A DNA stretch of 64,000 bases from Polyangium sp. 6x1 (lineage in GTDB: Bacteria; Myxococcota_A; Polyangia; Polyangiales; Polyangiaceae): the NCBI RefSeq assembly GCF_029946515.1, contig NZ_JARZHH010000053.1:17772-81771 (forward strand), in the 5' to 3' direction. The stretch's first letter is position 1. Each line of letters opens with the position of its first letter. Of the stretch, positions 46,187 through 54,057 are shown one piece after another. The notes below the pieces were generated by a model, which was given only the letters and a program-made list of their open reading frames with translations, had not been told where the DNA came from and did no database searches. The position numbers and the translations under genes are program-made.

Positions 46187-46619
46187 GTGCCCTCGCCGTC
46201 CGCGCACGCGTCCGTGGAGCCAAGACCCGCCGTCGCTGCCCCTGGAACCGGGGTGCCAGCATGTCACCGGGCTCGTACCCAGCCTCACGTGTGGCGTCCG
46301 TTGCGGCCGCCAGGCGTCTGCCCTCCGGGCCTCCTCTCATTATAGAGAGCGCGCCGCCCGGGCAGCGCGTCGTCGCGCGTGTCCAAGGCGACGGCGCACT
46401 GCATCATGTCGGGTTCGTGCTGTTGGCGCACCCGGGTGAGGGGTCGTTTGGGCGTGTATCGATTTCCAGATTGACGCTTGACCTTTCCATCGATGCTGAG
46501 GTATACCCGTGCCGCCTATCGAGTGCGCATCCCATGATTTGGCAGATGCCCACTCTCCGGTTGTCCATCGTTCCATTTTGCTGACGACCAACACGGGTCG
46601 TTCTTCCTGAGGTGTGAAC
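46187..46619. other. 433-bp gap with no gene, containing a strong promoter
   Basis: No convincing coding frame was found; the in-frame stretches lack protein-like composition. The right half is less GC-rich than its surroundings and holds TTGACC-N18-TATACC (46478-46507) and, further down, a TGAGGTG ribosome-binding region. Confidence 0.55.
46478..46507 (+). promoter_or_regulatory. Sigma-70-type promoter for the secreted protein at 46620
   Basis: TTGACC (46478-46483), an 18-nt spacer and TATACC (46502-46507). The predicted leader to ATG 46620 is about 105 nt. It is the best housekeeping-type promoter in the window. Confidence 0.6.
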
Positions 46620-47297
46620 ATGAATAAGCTCGCTCTCTTCGGTGCCGCTGCGCTTGCCACGGCTGTCTGCTTCTCCTCGGACGCGCGGGCCACTGGCGAC
46701 GGCGACGTCTCGGGCGCGGCGCTGGACCTCGTTGTCGCGGGGACCAACACGGGCAATGGCGGCAGCTTCGTCACCAAGGCGGTCAAGGACGCCCTCGGCT
46801 GGACGAGCAGCCAGTGGACGTACTACTTCACCTACTCGACCCTGAGCGCGCAGCGCTGGTACGAGTACATCACCGCGGGCACCAACCTCGTCGAGGTCGA
46901 CAACATCGCCGACGTCGACGCGGGCCAGATCATCGCGATCAACGCCACCGGCTCGTACACCGGCCACGCCGCCGTGATCATCGGCGAGCCGATCGACATC
47001 ACGCCGCCGAACGCGTTCTATACACCGTACGTCACGGGGACGAAGCAGTGGGCGCTGCCGATTGCCGACTCCACGGGCAGCGAGCACGGCCAGAATGCGT
47101 CGTACCCCGACAGCCGTCGCGTCAGCGGCGTCTTCACGGCGAACATCCCCGGCACGGCCTACATGCGGCTCTACACGGACGCCACGACGGGCGAGATCCT
47201 GTCGTACTCGTGGAGCGTGACCAGCACCAACGACGCCAACGTCTTCGATCAGAGCGAGCGTCCGTTCGCCATCGGCGAGCTCACCGTCTCCCCCTGA
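46620..47297 (+). CDS. Secreted protein of unknown function
   Basis: A 225-residue exported protein with a signal peptide (MNKLALFGAAALATAVCF, cleavage probably after ARA near residue 25). The mature part is rich in Thr, Tyr and Trp, and has AGQIIAINATGSYTGHAAVI, which resembles the beta-core around the His of NlpC/P60 or CHAP-like hydrolases, but no catalytic Cys was identified at a matching place. I would not assign enzymatic function. A GTG at 46614 is an alternative start; ATG 46620 sits behind TGAGGTG. Confidence 0.8.
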   Translation: MNKLALFGAAALATAVCFSSDARATGDGDVSGAALDLVVAGTNTGNGGSFVTKAVKDALGWTSSQWTYYFTYSTLSAQRWYEYITAGTNLVEVDNIADVDAGQIIAINATGSYTGHAAVIIGEPIDITPPNAFYTPYVTGTKQWALPIADSTGSEHGQNASYPDSRRVSGVFTANIPGTAYMRLYTDATTGEILSYSWSVTSTNDANVFDQSERPFAIGELTVSP

Positions 47298-47339
47298 ACG
47301 AAGCTTCTCCGCGCGCCAACCGTGGCGCTCGATGCTCCC

Positions 47340-47365
47340 AGGGCGCGTCCAGCAGGACGCGCCCT
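47340..47365. terminator. Perfect 11-bp hairpin between convergent genes
   Basis: AGGGCGCGTCC (47340-47350), loop AGCA, GGACGCGCCCT (47355-47365). It begins 42 nt after the secreted protein's stop, in the gap before the FUSC gene end. There is no clear T tract. Confidence 0.65.
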
Positions 47366-47520
47366 CCCGGAAGCGCTCTCCCTCCCATCCCCTTCTCATC
47401 TCCAGCATGGATGCCACCGACGCCGGGTGGGCGTCGGCGTGGCATTGCACGCGTCGCCGAATTCGGCGATGACGCAGGGCGAAGCCGGAGCGACGTCCGG
47501 CCTCGCAGCCACGTGCGCCC

Positions 47521-49581
47521 TTACCCCCGCGCGGTCAGGCTCGCGACGAGCCCCGCCGAACGCACCACTCGTTCGAGCGGATCGTGGTCCACGACCTCGG
47601 GCGCGCTCGTCACATGCGCCTCGCGCGTCCCGCGCACGCGCGCCTCGGCCGCCGAAAGCACCGTCGCGATGTATTCGTCGACCTGGTGGAGCGTCTCCGG
47701 TGGCGCGGGCAGCTCCTTCGCGAGCGTATCGGCCGCCGTGAGCGCCGAGCCGAGCCGCCGCGCATAGGTCACGAGCAACATCGCGTCCGCGGCGGCGTCC
47801 TTGTCGCCGAGGGGCTCGGCCAGCAATCGCTCGAGCGAGACCTCCGCTTCGCCGAGCGCCACGCCCGTCGACCGTCGCGCCGAAACCACGCGCTCTTCCA
47901 CGCCTGCGGCTCCTCGATCCGCCGCGGACGTGAGCACGACGTGCGCATAGGACGCGAGAGCGCCCAGCATTGAGGCGAGTGCGTCCGGCAAACGTTTTTG
48001 CTCCGACGACGGCAGGAAGATCGCTGCGGCCACGACCGCGATGACGCCTCCGAGGCCCACGGCGCCCACGCGCTCCGCCGCGGTTTGCCAGTCGCCGAGG
48101 TGCCGCTCGGCGAGCAGGACGAACACCGGCGTGAGGAACACCGTGAAAAGGCCGCGGCTCTGCGGCTGCGTCGCGACGGCGGCGACGAGCAGCGGGACCA
48201 TGAGCGTGCTGAGCACGACCGGCGACGTGACGGTGAGCGTGATCGCGGCCGCCACGATGCAGCCGAGCACCGTCCCCACGACACGCTCGAGCGCGCGCTG
48301 GAGGGTCGCCCCGATATGAGGTTGCAGAATGACGAGGGTGGTCAGCGTCACCCAGTTGGAATGGCCTGGCAAAACGAGGGAGCCCGCGATGGACGCCACG
48401 CTGACGGCGCACGCCGAGCGAAGGCCGTGGCGCAAAAGGACCGAGTGCGGAAAGAGCGCGTCGCGTATGGCGCGGAGCCCCGCGCGGAGCTCCGAGACGG
48501 GTGAGCCCGCGTCCGCGCGTGGAGGCAGCGGCGCGTGCTCGATCGCGGGCGCGCCGAGCGGCTCGTCGAGGTGTTTCGCGAGGGTGAGCGCGGCGCGCGC
48601 CTCCGACGCGAGGTGATCCGCGAGCGCGCCGGCCCGCGACGTCGTGGCGCCGTCTTTGGGCACGCGCGCGGCGGGCGGCGCCTTCGGGCTCGATCGGAGC
48701 GCGCGCGCCCCGAGAATGCGATGAATCTCGGCATAGGGGGACGCGATGTCCCCGAAGCGCGCGGCAGGCTCGGCGCGCGCCTCTTTCGGGAGGGCCTCGA
48801 CCTCTTGCACGAGCGTGGCGAGCCGCGGGAATTGCGCCTCGGCCGCGCCGAGGAGCAGGCTCGTATTGCTGCCGAGCCGCGTGTCCCCCTCGCGGCGCGC
48901 GCGCATTGCGAGCGCCATTTCGCGCGCGGCTTCGAGCGCGTCGCGAATGCGCCGGTGGTGCTGCCGGAGGAGCGCTCCCCATCGCGGGTCGTCCCGGGGG
49001 ATGTCGAGCATGGCCGGGCTCCCGGCCTCGGACGCATAGGCGGCGAGCTCCTCGTACACGCGCGCGAGCGAGCGACGTACGGGCAGGTGCGTCCAGATGG
49101 GCCACACCACCGACGAGATCAGGACGGCCAGCGTGGTGCCGAGCCCAAAAAACATGGCGTCGCGCAGCGGCGAAGGCTCCGGGCGGCCGCTCGCGATCGC
49201 CGCACCGATCGCGGCCATCAGCCCGACCTGCGAGGCCGTCGGACCCGCGGCGCGAACGATCCCCGCGGAGAACGCGATCGCCGCGAGCGCGAGCGTCGAG
49301 AGCCCGCGCGAGCCTGCGCAGGCCTCGGTGAGCCCGACGGCCGCCGGACCGGCGATCGCGAAGACGGCGAGGGCCTTCGCGCGCGTCGCCCGCGAGCCGC
49401 CCGGGTCGGCCAGGGCGCCGAGCCACCCGCCGAGCGCCGTCCACGTGAGCTCCGGGCGCGCGTACGCAGCCGCCAGATAAAACGGCGGCAGCACGAGCAG
49501 CGCCGCGCGAAACCCTCGCGCGACGTCGGGCACCGCCAGCGTCAGGGGACCCGTCGAGCCGAGGAGAGCACGAAGCCGCAT
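47521..49581 (-). CDS. FUSC-family inner-membrane transporter
   Basis: A 686-residue membrane protein. It has two hydrophobic blocks, each of four to six helices (residues ~20-170 and ~395-520), separated by and followed by long soluble regions, the plan of FUSC/YccS and aromatic-acid exporter proteins. Typical segments are GLMAAIGAAIASG and NWVTLTTLVILQPH (compare the FUSC motif with W.x.T.x.V.x.Q). It may export aromatic acids or toxic compounds; no membrane-fusion partner is adjacent. ATG 49581 is preferred because the 57 upstream residues are Arg/Pro-rich. A TACCCT box lies 15 nt upstream. Confidence 0.86.
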   Translation of the reverse strand: MRLRALLGSTGPLTLAVPDVARGFRAALLVLPPFYLAAAYARPELTWTALGGWLGALADPGGSRATRAKALAVFAIAGPAAVGLTEACAGSRGLSTLALAAIAFSAGIVRAAGPTASQVGLMAAIGAAIASGRPEPSPLRDAMFFGLGTTLAVLISSVVWPIWTHLPVRRSLARVYEELAAYASEAGSPAMLDIPRDDPRWGALLRQHHRRIRDALEAAREMALAMRARREGDTRLGSNTSLLLGAAEAQFPRLATLVQEVEALPKEARAEPAARFGDIASPYAEIHRILGARALRSSPKAPPAARVPKDGATTSRAGALADHLASEARAALTLAKHLDEPLGAPAIEHAPLPPRADAGSPVSELRAGLRAIRDALFPHSVLLRHGLRSACAVSVASIAGSLVLPGHSNWVTLTTLVILQPHIGATLQRALERVVGTVLGCIVAAAITLTVTSPVVLSTLMVPLLVAAVATQPQSRGLFTVFLTPVFVLLAERHLGDWQTAAERVGAVGLGGVIAVVAAAIFLPSSEQKRLPDALASMLGALASYAHVVLTSAADRGAAGVEERVVSARRSTGVALGEAEVSLERLLAEPLGDKDAAADAMLLVTYARRLGSALTAADTLAKELPAPPETLHQVDEYIATVLSAAEARVRGTREAHVTSAPEVVDHDPLERVVRSAGLVASLTARG

Positions 49582-49666
49582 CGCGTCGCGTGCGTCAGGG
49601 TAGCGCGGGCCGCGCGTCGCTGCGAAGGGAGACCGTCGGCACCGCGCGCTTTCCCGCCTCGAGGGC

Positions 49667-51349
49667 TCAGGGGTGGGTGTAGACGACCGTCCCGCCCCGC
49701 AGCGAGAGCCCCGCGTGCCAGGTCGTGGGCACCTCGGGGGTCGTCCAGCCAAACAGCCACGCCGCGTCCCTCGGCGCGAGGTTCACGCAGCCGTGGCTCC
49801 GGGGCGTCCCGAAATCGTCGTGCCAGTAGGCCGCGTGGAGCGCGTATCCCTCGTTGAAGTACTGCACGAACGGCACGTCGCGCAGGTCGAACTCGTCGCC
49901 CACCTCGTCGCCGTCCATCGTCACGCTCACGTGCTTCGTGTGAATGCGAAAAACGCCCTGGATCGTCGAATGCGTCTTTTTCGGGTCGCCGAGCCCGTCC
50001 GCGCCGGTGCTCACGAGCGTCACGTAGACCGGCTTCGTCCCCTCGTAGGCCACGAGGCTTTGCTTCAGGATCGACACGTCGATCCATTTCTGCCCCGCGA
50101 GCGCCCAGCCCGGCGGCCGCGTCATCGGGTCGATGCGCACCACCTGATCCTCGCGCACCCACGACCCGTCGCGCGCTTCGAGGTACGTGGCGCCTCCCGA
50201 GCGGATCGATTTCCCCGTGATCGGAACGGCCTCGCGATGGCCGAGCTTCGTCGCCCCTCCGAGCCCGCCAGGCGTGGACGTGTATCGCATGGCGTGCCGG
50301 CTCTTCACGAAGGCCACCGGCAAAGGCACGTCGCCGAGGGGCAAACCCTGGAAGGGCGACGTCCGGATGACCCGCGTGCGATCGAGGGGGATCACCGCGA
50401 GCTCCGTGGTCAAACCATAACGACGGTCCTCGTGATCGAACGTCGACAGCAGGGCAAACCCGCTCCGGCCCTTGGCGCGCCCCACGACGAGCGTATCCGC
50501 GCCGCGCGACACGCCGGCGAGCGGCGGCGCCGCGAGCCCGTAGAGCAGGGCCCCGGGCGTGGGATCGGGCGGCGGGGGCGCGACGAATTGTGGATCGAGC
50601 GCCGTCTGCGCGACCTTGCGGAGGTGGCCCGCGAGATCCGGCTCCACGACGCGCAGCTCGGCGTCGGTCGGCAGGCGCGCGTACAGGTGCGGCGGCGGAT
50701 TGCGCGACATCACGTACGTGTAGGGCAAACCGTCGCGCGAGGGCCGCGTCGCGGCGGCTTCCACCACGGGGTGATGAATGTCGAGCGTCGCGTTCGTCCC
50801 GACGCACACGTAGCCGCGCGGCTTGATGTGGTACCAGCCGCCTTCGCAATTGGCGCGGCTCTTCGGCTTCTCGTCGCGCGTGACGATGGCGCCGGCGCGC
50901 AGGTATCCGATGCGCCGGCTCCGCCAGCGGGGCTCGGCGTAAATCCACGTCTCTTTCGCGAGGCTCGCGAGCTCGAAGACCTCGGCCTCGGGCTTTTTCG
51001 GCGGCTCTTTCGCCGGCTCGATGGGCTCTTCCGGCTCCTCGGGCACGGCGGGGGCCTCGGGCTCCGCGAGCACGAGATTCGCGGGCGCGGCCGGGTCCGG
51101 CGGCAGATCCGGCGTATCCACCGTCGCCTCGGCGGGCGGCGCGGGCGCGGGCGTGGGCGCGGCCGGCGGCGGCGCAGGGGGCGGCGCGGGGGCCTGTGTG
51201 GGCGTCGCGAGGGCGGGCAGCGGCGTCGTTTTGGGGAGAGAATCCGGCGCGGGAGAGGCCACCTCCTGGCCGACGCTCGGCTCCAGCAACGGACAACCCG
51301 TCGCAAAGCTCGCGATGGCCACGGTGGCGAGGAACGATGAGGCCCGCAT
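49667..51349 (-). CDS. Lipoprotein L,D-transpeptidase (YkuD) with Pro-rich tether
   Basis: A 560-residue periplasmic enzyme. The signal ends ASFATGC (lipobox, Cys near residue 19). A ~90-residue Pro/Ala/Glu tether follows, then an SH3-like region (RIGYLRAGAIVTRDE) and a middle domain. The YkuD domain (~410-545) has the catalytic SHGCVNLAP with Cys521. It likely makes 3-3 peptidoglycan crosslinks or attaches proteins to peptidoglycan. The Pro-rich tether resembles those of proteins that reach across the periplasm. ATG 51349 begins the lipoprotein signal. It is divergent from the expansin gene. Confidence 0.92.
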   Translation of the reverse strand: MRASSFLATVAIASFATGCPLLEPSVGQEVASPAPDSLPKTTPLPALATPTQAPAPPPAPPPAAPTPAPAPPAEATVDTPDLPPDPAAPANLVLAEPEAPAVPEEPEEPIEPAKEPPKKPEAEVFELASLAKETWIYAEPRWRSRRIGYLRAGAIVTRDEKPKSRANCEGGWYHIKPRGYVCVGTNATLDIHHPVVEAAATRPSRDGLPYTYVMSRNPPPHLYARLPTDAELRVVEPDLAGHLRKVAQTALDPQFVAPPPPDPTPGALLYGLAAPPLAGVSRGADTLVVGRAKGRSGFALLSTFDHEDRRYGLTTELAVIPLDRTRVIRTSPFQGLPLGDVPLPVAFVKSRHAMRYTSTPGGLGGATKLGHREAVPITGKSIRSGGATYLEARDGSWVREDQVVRIDPMTRPPGWALAGQKWIDVSILKQSLVAYEGTKPVYVTLVSTGADGLGDPKKTHSTIQGVFRIHTKHVSVTMDGDEVGDEFDLRDVPFVQYFNEGYALHAAYWHDDFGTPRSHGCVNLAPRDAAWLFGWTTPEVPTTWHAGLSLRGGTVVYTHP

Positions 51350-51422
51350 GAACGGCCCGCTACCAGGCCTCGTTTGCGCGGGCCAAGTTCCTGCCGGATG
51401 GACATGCGCGCCGTCGGGATGG

Positions 51423-51428
51423 TACCGT
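51423..51428 (+). promoter_or_regulatory. -10-like TACCGT box, leaderless start candidate
   Basis: TACCGT ends 6 nt before ATG 51435; no Shine-Dalgarno is present. Confidence 0.5.
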
Positions 51429-51434
51429 CCCCAC

Positions 51435-52277
51435 ATGGCTTATCGATCCCTCGGAACCCTGGGCTTTTCGTATGGTGTGGGCCTCGCGGCGGCCCTCGCG
51501 CTCGTGGTCGGATGCGGCGGCGGAGGCGGTCGCGGGGGAGGGGACGGCGGCAGCGGCGGAAGCGGCGGAAGCGGCAGCGGCGCGAGCGGCAGCGGCGGAA
51601 GCGGCAATGGCAGCGGCGAAGGCGGCGCGGGCGCGGGCAGCACGGGCTCCGGGTTCGGAGCTTGTGACAACGCGCCGACCTTCGAGGGGGACGGGACCTA
51701 TTACGCTGCGAACGGCTCCGGTGCGTGCAGCTTCGACGCCTCCTCCGACGCCCCGCTGCTCGTCGGGGCCATGAACGCCGAGGACTACGCGAATTCGGGC
51801 GTCTGCGGCGCGTGCGCGCAGGTGAAAGGGCCGAACGGCGAGGTCACGGTGCGCATCGTCGATCTCTGCCCCGAATGCGTGCACGGCGACATCGACCTCT
51901 CGCCCGACGCCTTCGCGAAGCTCGCGCCGCTCGAAGACGGCCGGATCCCGATCTCCTGGCAGTTCGTCCCTTGCGACGGCCAGGGGCCGATCGTCTATCA
52001 TTTCAAGGAAGGCTCGAACCAGTGGTGGACCGCGGTGCAGATCCGCAACCACCGGAATGCGATCGCCAAGCTCGAATGGAAGAGCGACGACGGCGCCTGG
52101 CACGAGGTCCAGCGGCTCGATTACAACTATTTCGTCGAGGACAAGGGCATGGGCCCGGGGCCGTACACGATCCGCGTCACCGACGTTTACGGCAGCGTGC
52201 TCGAAGACAGCGGGATTCCCTTCGTCGAGGCGGGCGATGCGCCCGGACAGGGGCAGTTCCCCGCCTGCGGGATGTGA
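51435..52277 (+). CDS. Lipid-anchored bacterial expansin
   Basis: A 280-residue exported protein. The signal ends LALVVGC (lipobox), then ~50 residues of Gly/Ser tether. A two-domain expansin follows: D1 begins FEGDGTYYAANGSGACSF and keeps the conserved acidic segment HGDIDLSPDAF; D2 has a WWTAVQIRNHRNAIAKLEW region, a carbohydrate-binding module-like fold. Expansins loosen cellulose and plant or cell-wall polysaccharides without hydrolysis. Most bacterial expansins are freely secreted; a lipid anchor is unusual. The GH13 gene starts 9 nt downstream, so they are probably co-transcribed. Confidence 0.9.
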   Translation: MAYRSLGTLGFSYGVGLAAALALVVGCGGGGGRGGGDGGSGGSGGSGSGASGSGGSGNGSGEGGAGAGSTGSGFGACDNAPTFEGDGTYYAANGSGACSFDASSDAPLLVGAMNAEDYANSGVCGACAQVKGPNGEVTVRIVDLCPECVHGDIDLSPDAFAKLAPLEDGRIPISWQFVPCDGQGPIVYHFKEGSNQWWTAVQIRNHRNAIAKLEWKSDDGAWHEVQRLDYNYFVEDKGMGPGPYTIRVTDVYGSVLEDSGIPFVEAGDAPGQGQFPACGM

Positions 52278-52286
52278 GACGACGAC

Positions 52287-53960
52287 ATGCAAGCAGCCGA
52301 GCTTCCGCCCTGGTGGGCGCGGACGACCGTCTACCAGATCTACCCCCGCTCTTTCCTCGACACGAACGGCGACGGAATCGGGGATCTGCCGGGGATCGTG
52401 CGGAAGCTCGACTGGCTCCGGGACCTCGGCGTCGAGACGCTCTGGATCTGCCCGTTTTATGGTAGCCCCCAGCAGGATCTCGGGTATGACGTCTCCGATT
52501 ACGATGCCGTCGCGCCGGAGTACGGCACGCGGGACGACGTCCGCCGCCTCGTCGACGAGGCCCACGCGCGCGGCCTGCGCGTCGTCGCGGACATGGTCCT
52601 GAACCACACCTCGATCGAGCACCCCTGGTTTCGCGAATCCCGCTCCAGCCGGACGAACCCGAAGCGAAATTGGTACCTCTGGCGCCCCGGGAAGAAGCCC
52701 GGCGGGAAAGCGCCGCCGAACAACTGGCGCTCGCTCGTCGGGCCACGCGGATGGCACTGGGACGAACGCACGCAAGAATGGTACTGGGCGAGCTTCTTGC
52801 CGTTCCAGCCCGACCTCGATTATCGCAACCCCGAGGTTCAGGAGGCCATGCTCGGCGTCGTCCGCCGCTGGCTCGCGTTCGGCTTCGACGGCCTCCGGCT
52901 CGATATCTTCCACGCGATCTTCAAGGACGAACGCTTCGAGGACAACCCCTTTCGGGCCCGCCTGCTCCCGAGCGAGGACGATCCCGACGGGTTCTTGCAA
53001 TCCTACCGGCGCACGCTCCACCACCCGGAGACCATCGCCTTCGCCCGCACGCTCCGGCGCGTCGCCGACGAATTCCAGGATCCGCCGCGTTTCCTCGTCG
53101 GCGAGGTCTTCGGGCAGCCGAGCGAGCTGCGGCGGTATTGCGTGGGGGATGAAAGCTGCGACGGCCTCCACAGCGTCTTTCTGTTCAAGGCCATGCGGAC
53201 GCCGTTCACGGCGGCGGGGTTTCGTGAGCTCGTGCTCGAATTCGAGCGCGAGATGCCGGCGCCGCTCGTGCCCACGTGGGTCTTCGGCAATCACGATCGC
53301 GCCCGGCGCGGCGAGCGGCTCGGCTACCACCCCGAGCGCGAAAAACTCAGCGCCGCCGTGCAGCTCACCGCCCGCGGCATCCCGTTCATCTATTACGGCG
53401 AGGAAATCGGCATGCGGGACCTCGAGTTGCCGCTCGCCACCGCGAAGGACCCGCTCGCGCGGATGTACCGGTTCCTCCCCGACGTCGTCGCGCAGAAGCT
53501 CCACGCAGCCGGCGTGCTCCTGAACCGCGACGCCTGCCGCACGCCGATGCAATGGTCCGGCGCGCCGAACGCGGGTTTTTCGAGCCCCGGCGTCACGCCC
53601 TGGCTGCCGGTCCACCCCGCGGCGGTGACCGTCAACGTCGAGGCGGAGGAGCGGGATCCCGCCTCGATCCTGCATTGCTACAGGCGCCTGCTCCGGCTCC
53701 GCCAAACCCGCCCGGCGCTCCAGGCCGGCGCGCTCGATCTCTATCCCGCCAGCGCGCTCCCGGCCGAGGTCCTCGCCTATCGCCGCACGTTTGGCGACGA
53801 CGTCGTCACCGTGCTCCTTCATTTCGACGACGCGACGAGGCGCGTGCGGATCCCAGGGGATTGCCACGTCCCCCTCGCTTCCACGTATCCCGCGGCGCTC
53901 CCGATTCGCGACGGCGAGGCCGTGCTGCGTCCTTACGAGGCGCTGCTTCTCGGTCGATAA
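52287..53960 (+). CDS. GH13 alpha-glucosidase (oligo-1,6-glucosidase/trehalose-related group)
   Basis: A 557-residue alpha-amylase-family enzyme. Conserved regions: ADMVLNHT (I), GFDGLRLDIFH with nucleophile Asp206 (II), VGEVFG with acid/base Glu273 (III) and FGNHDRAR with Asp337 (IV). The N-terminal TTVYQIYPRSFLDTNGDGIGD and the QDLGYDVSDYDAV block match the oligo-1,6-glucosidase / alpha-glucosidase subgroup. There is no signal peptide, so it is cytoplasmic. It probably cleaves alpha-glucosidic bonds in imported oligosaccharides. The 9-nt gap to the expansin supports an operon. Confidence 0.92.
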   Translation: MQAAELPPWWARTTVYQIYPRSFLDTNGDGIGDLPGIVRKLDWLRDLGVETLWICPFYGSPQQDLGYDVSDYDAVAPEYGTRDDVRRLVDEAHARGLRVVADMVLNHTSIEHPWFRESRSSRTNPKRNWYLWRPGKKPGGKAPPNNWRSLVGPRGWHWDERTQEWYWASFLPFQPDLDYRNPEVQEAMLGVVRRWLAFGFDGLRLDIFHAIFKDERFEDNPFRARLLPSEDDPDGFLQSYRRTLHHPETIAFARTLRRVADEFQDPPRFLVGEVFGQPSELRRYCVGDESCDGLHSVFLFKAMRTPFTAAGFRELVLEFEREMPAPLVPTWVFGNHDRARRGERLGYHPEREKLSAAVQLTARGIPFIYYGEEIGMRDLELPLATAKDPLARMYRFLPDVVAQKLHAAGVLLNRDACRTPMQWSGAPNAGFSSPGVTPWLPVHPAAVTVNVEAEERDPASILHCYRRLLRLRQTRPALQAGALDLYPASALPAEVLAYRRTFGDDVVTVLLHFDDATRRVRIPGDCHVPLASTYPAALPIRDGEAVLRPYEALLLGR

Positions 53961-54057
53961 TTCCGCCGGCGACGGATCGTCCGATTCATGCCCGGACACG
54001 AAAGTTCTTTTCCGTACTCCGGGGCGTCGCTACCCTCTTCGGCTGTAAGGAGCACTT

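Noticed and set aside
46183..46584. Possible 133-residue plus-strand gene in the gap
   Set aside because: No ribosome-binding site and no protein-like hydrophobic pattern; it runs over the promoter TTGACC-N18-TATACC.
46620..47297. Secreted protein as an NlpC/P60 or CHAP peptidase
   Set aside because: A GSYTGHAAVI segment is suggestive, but I could not identify the catalytic Cys at the right place.
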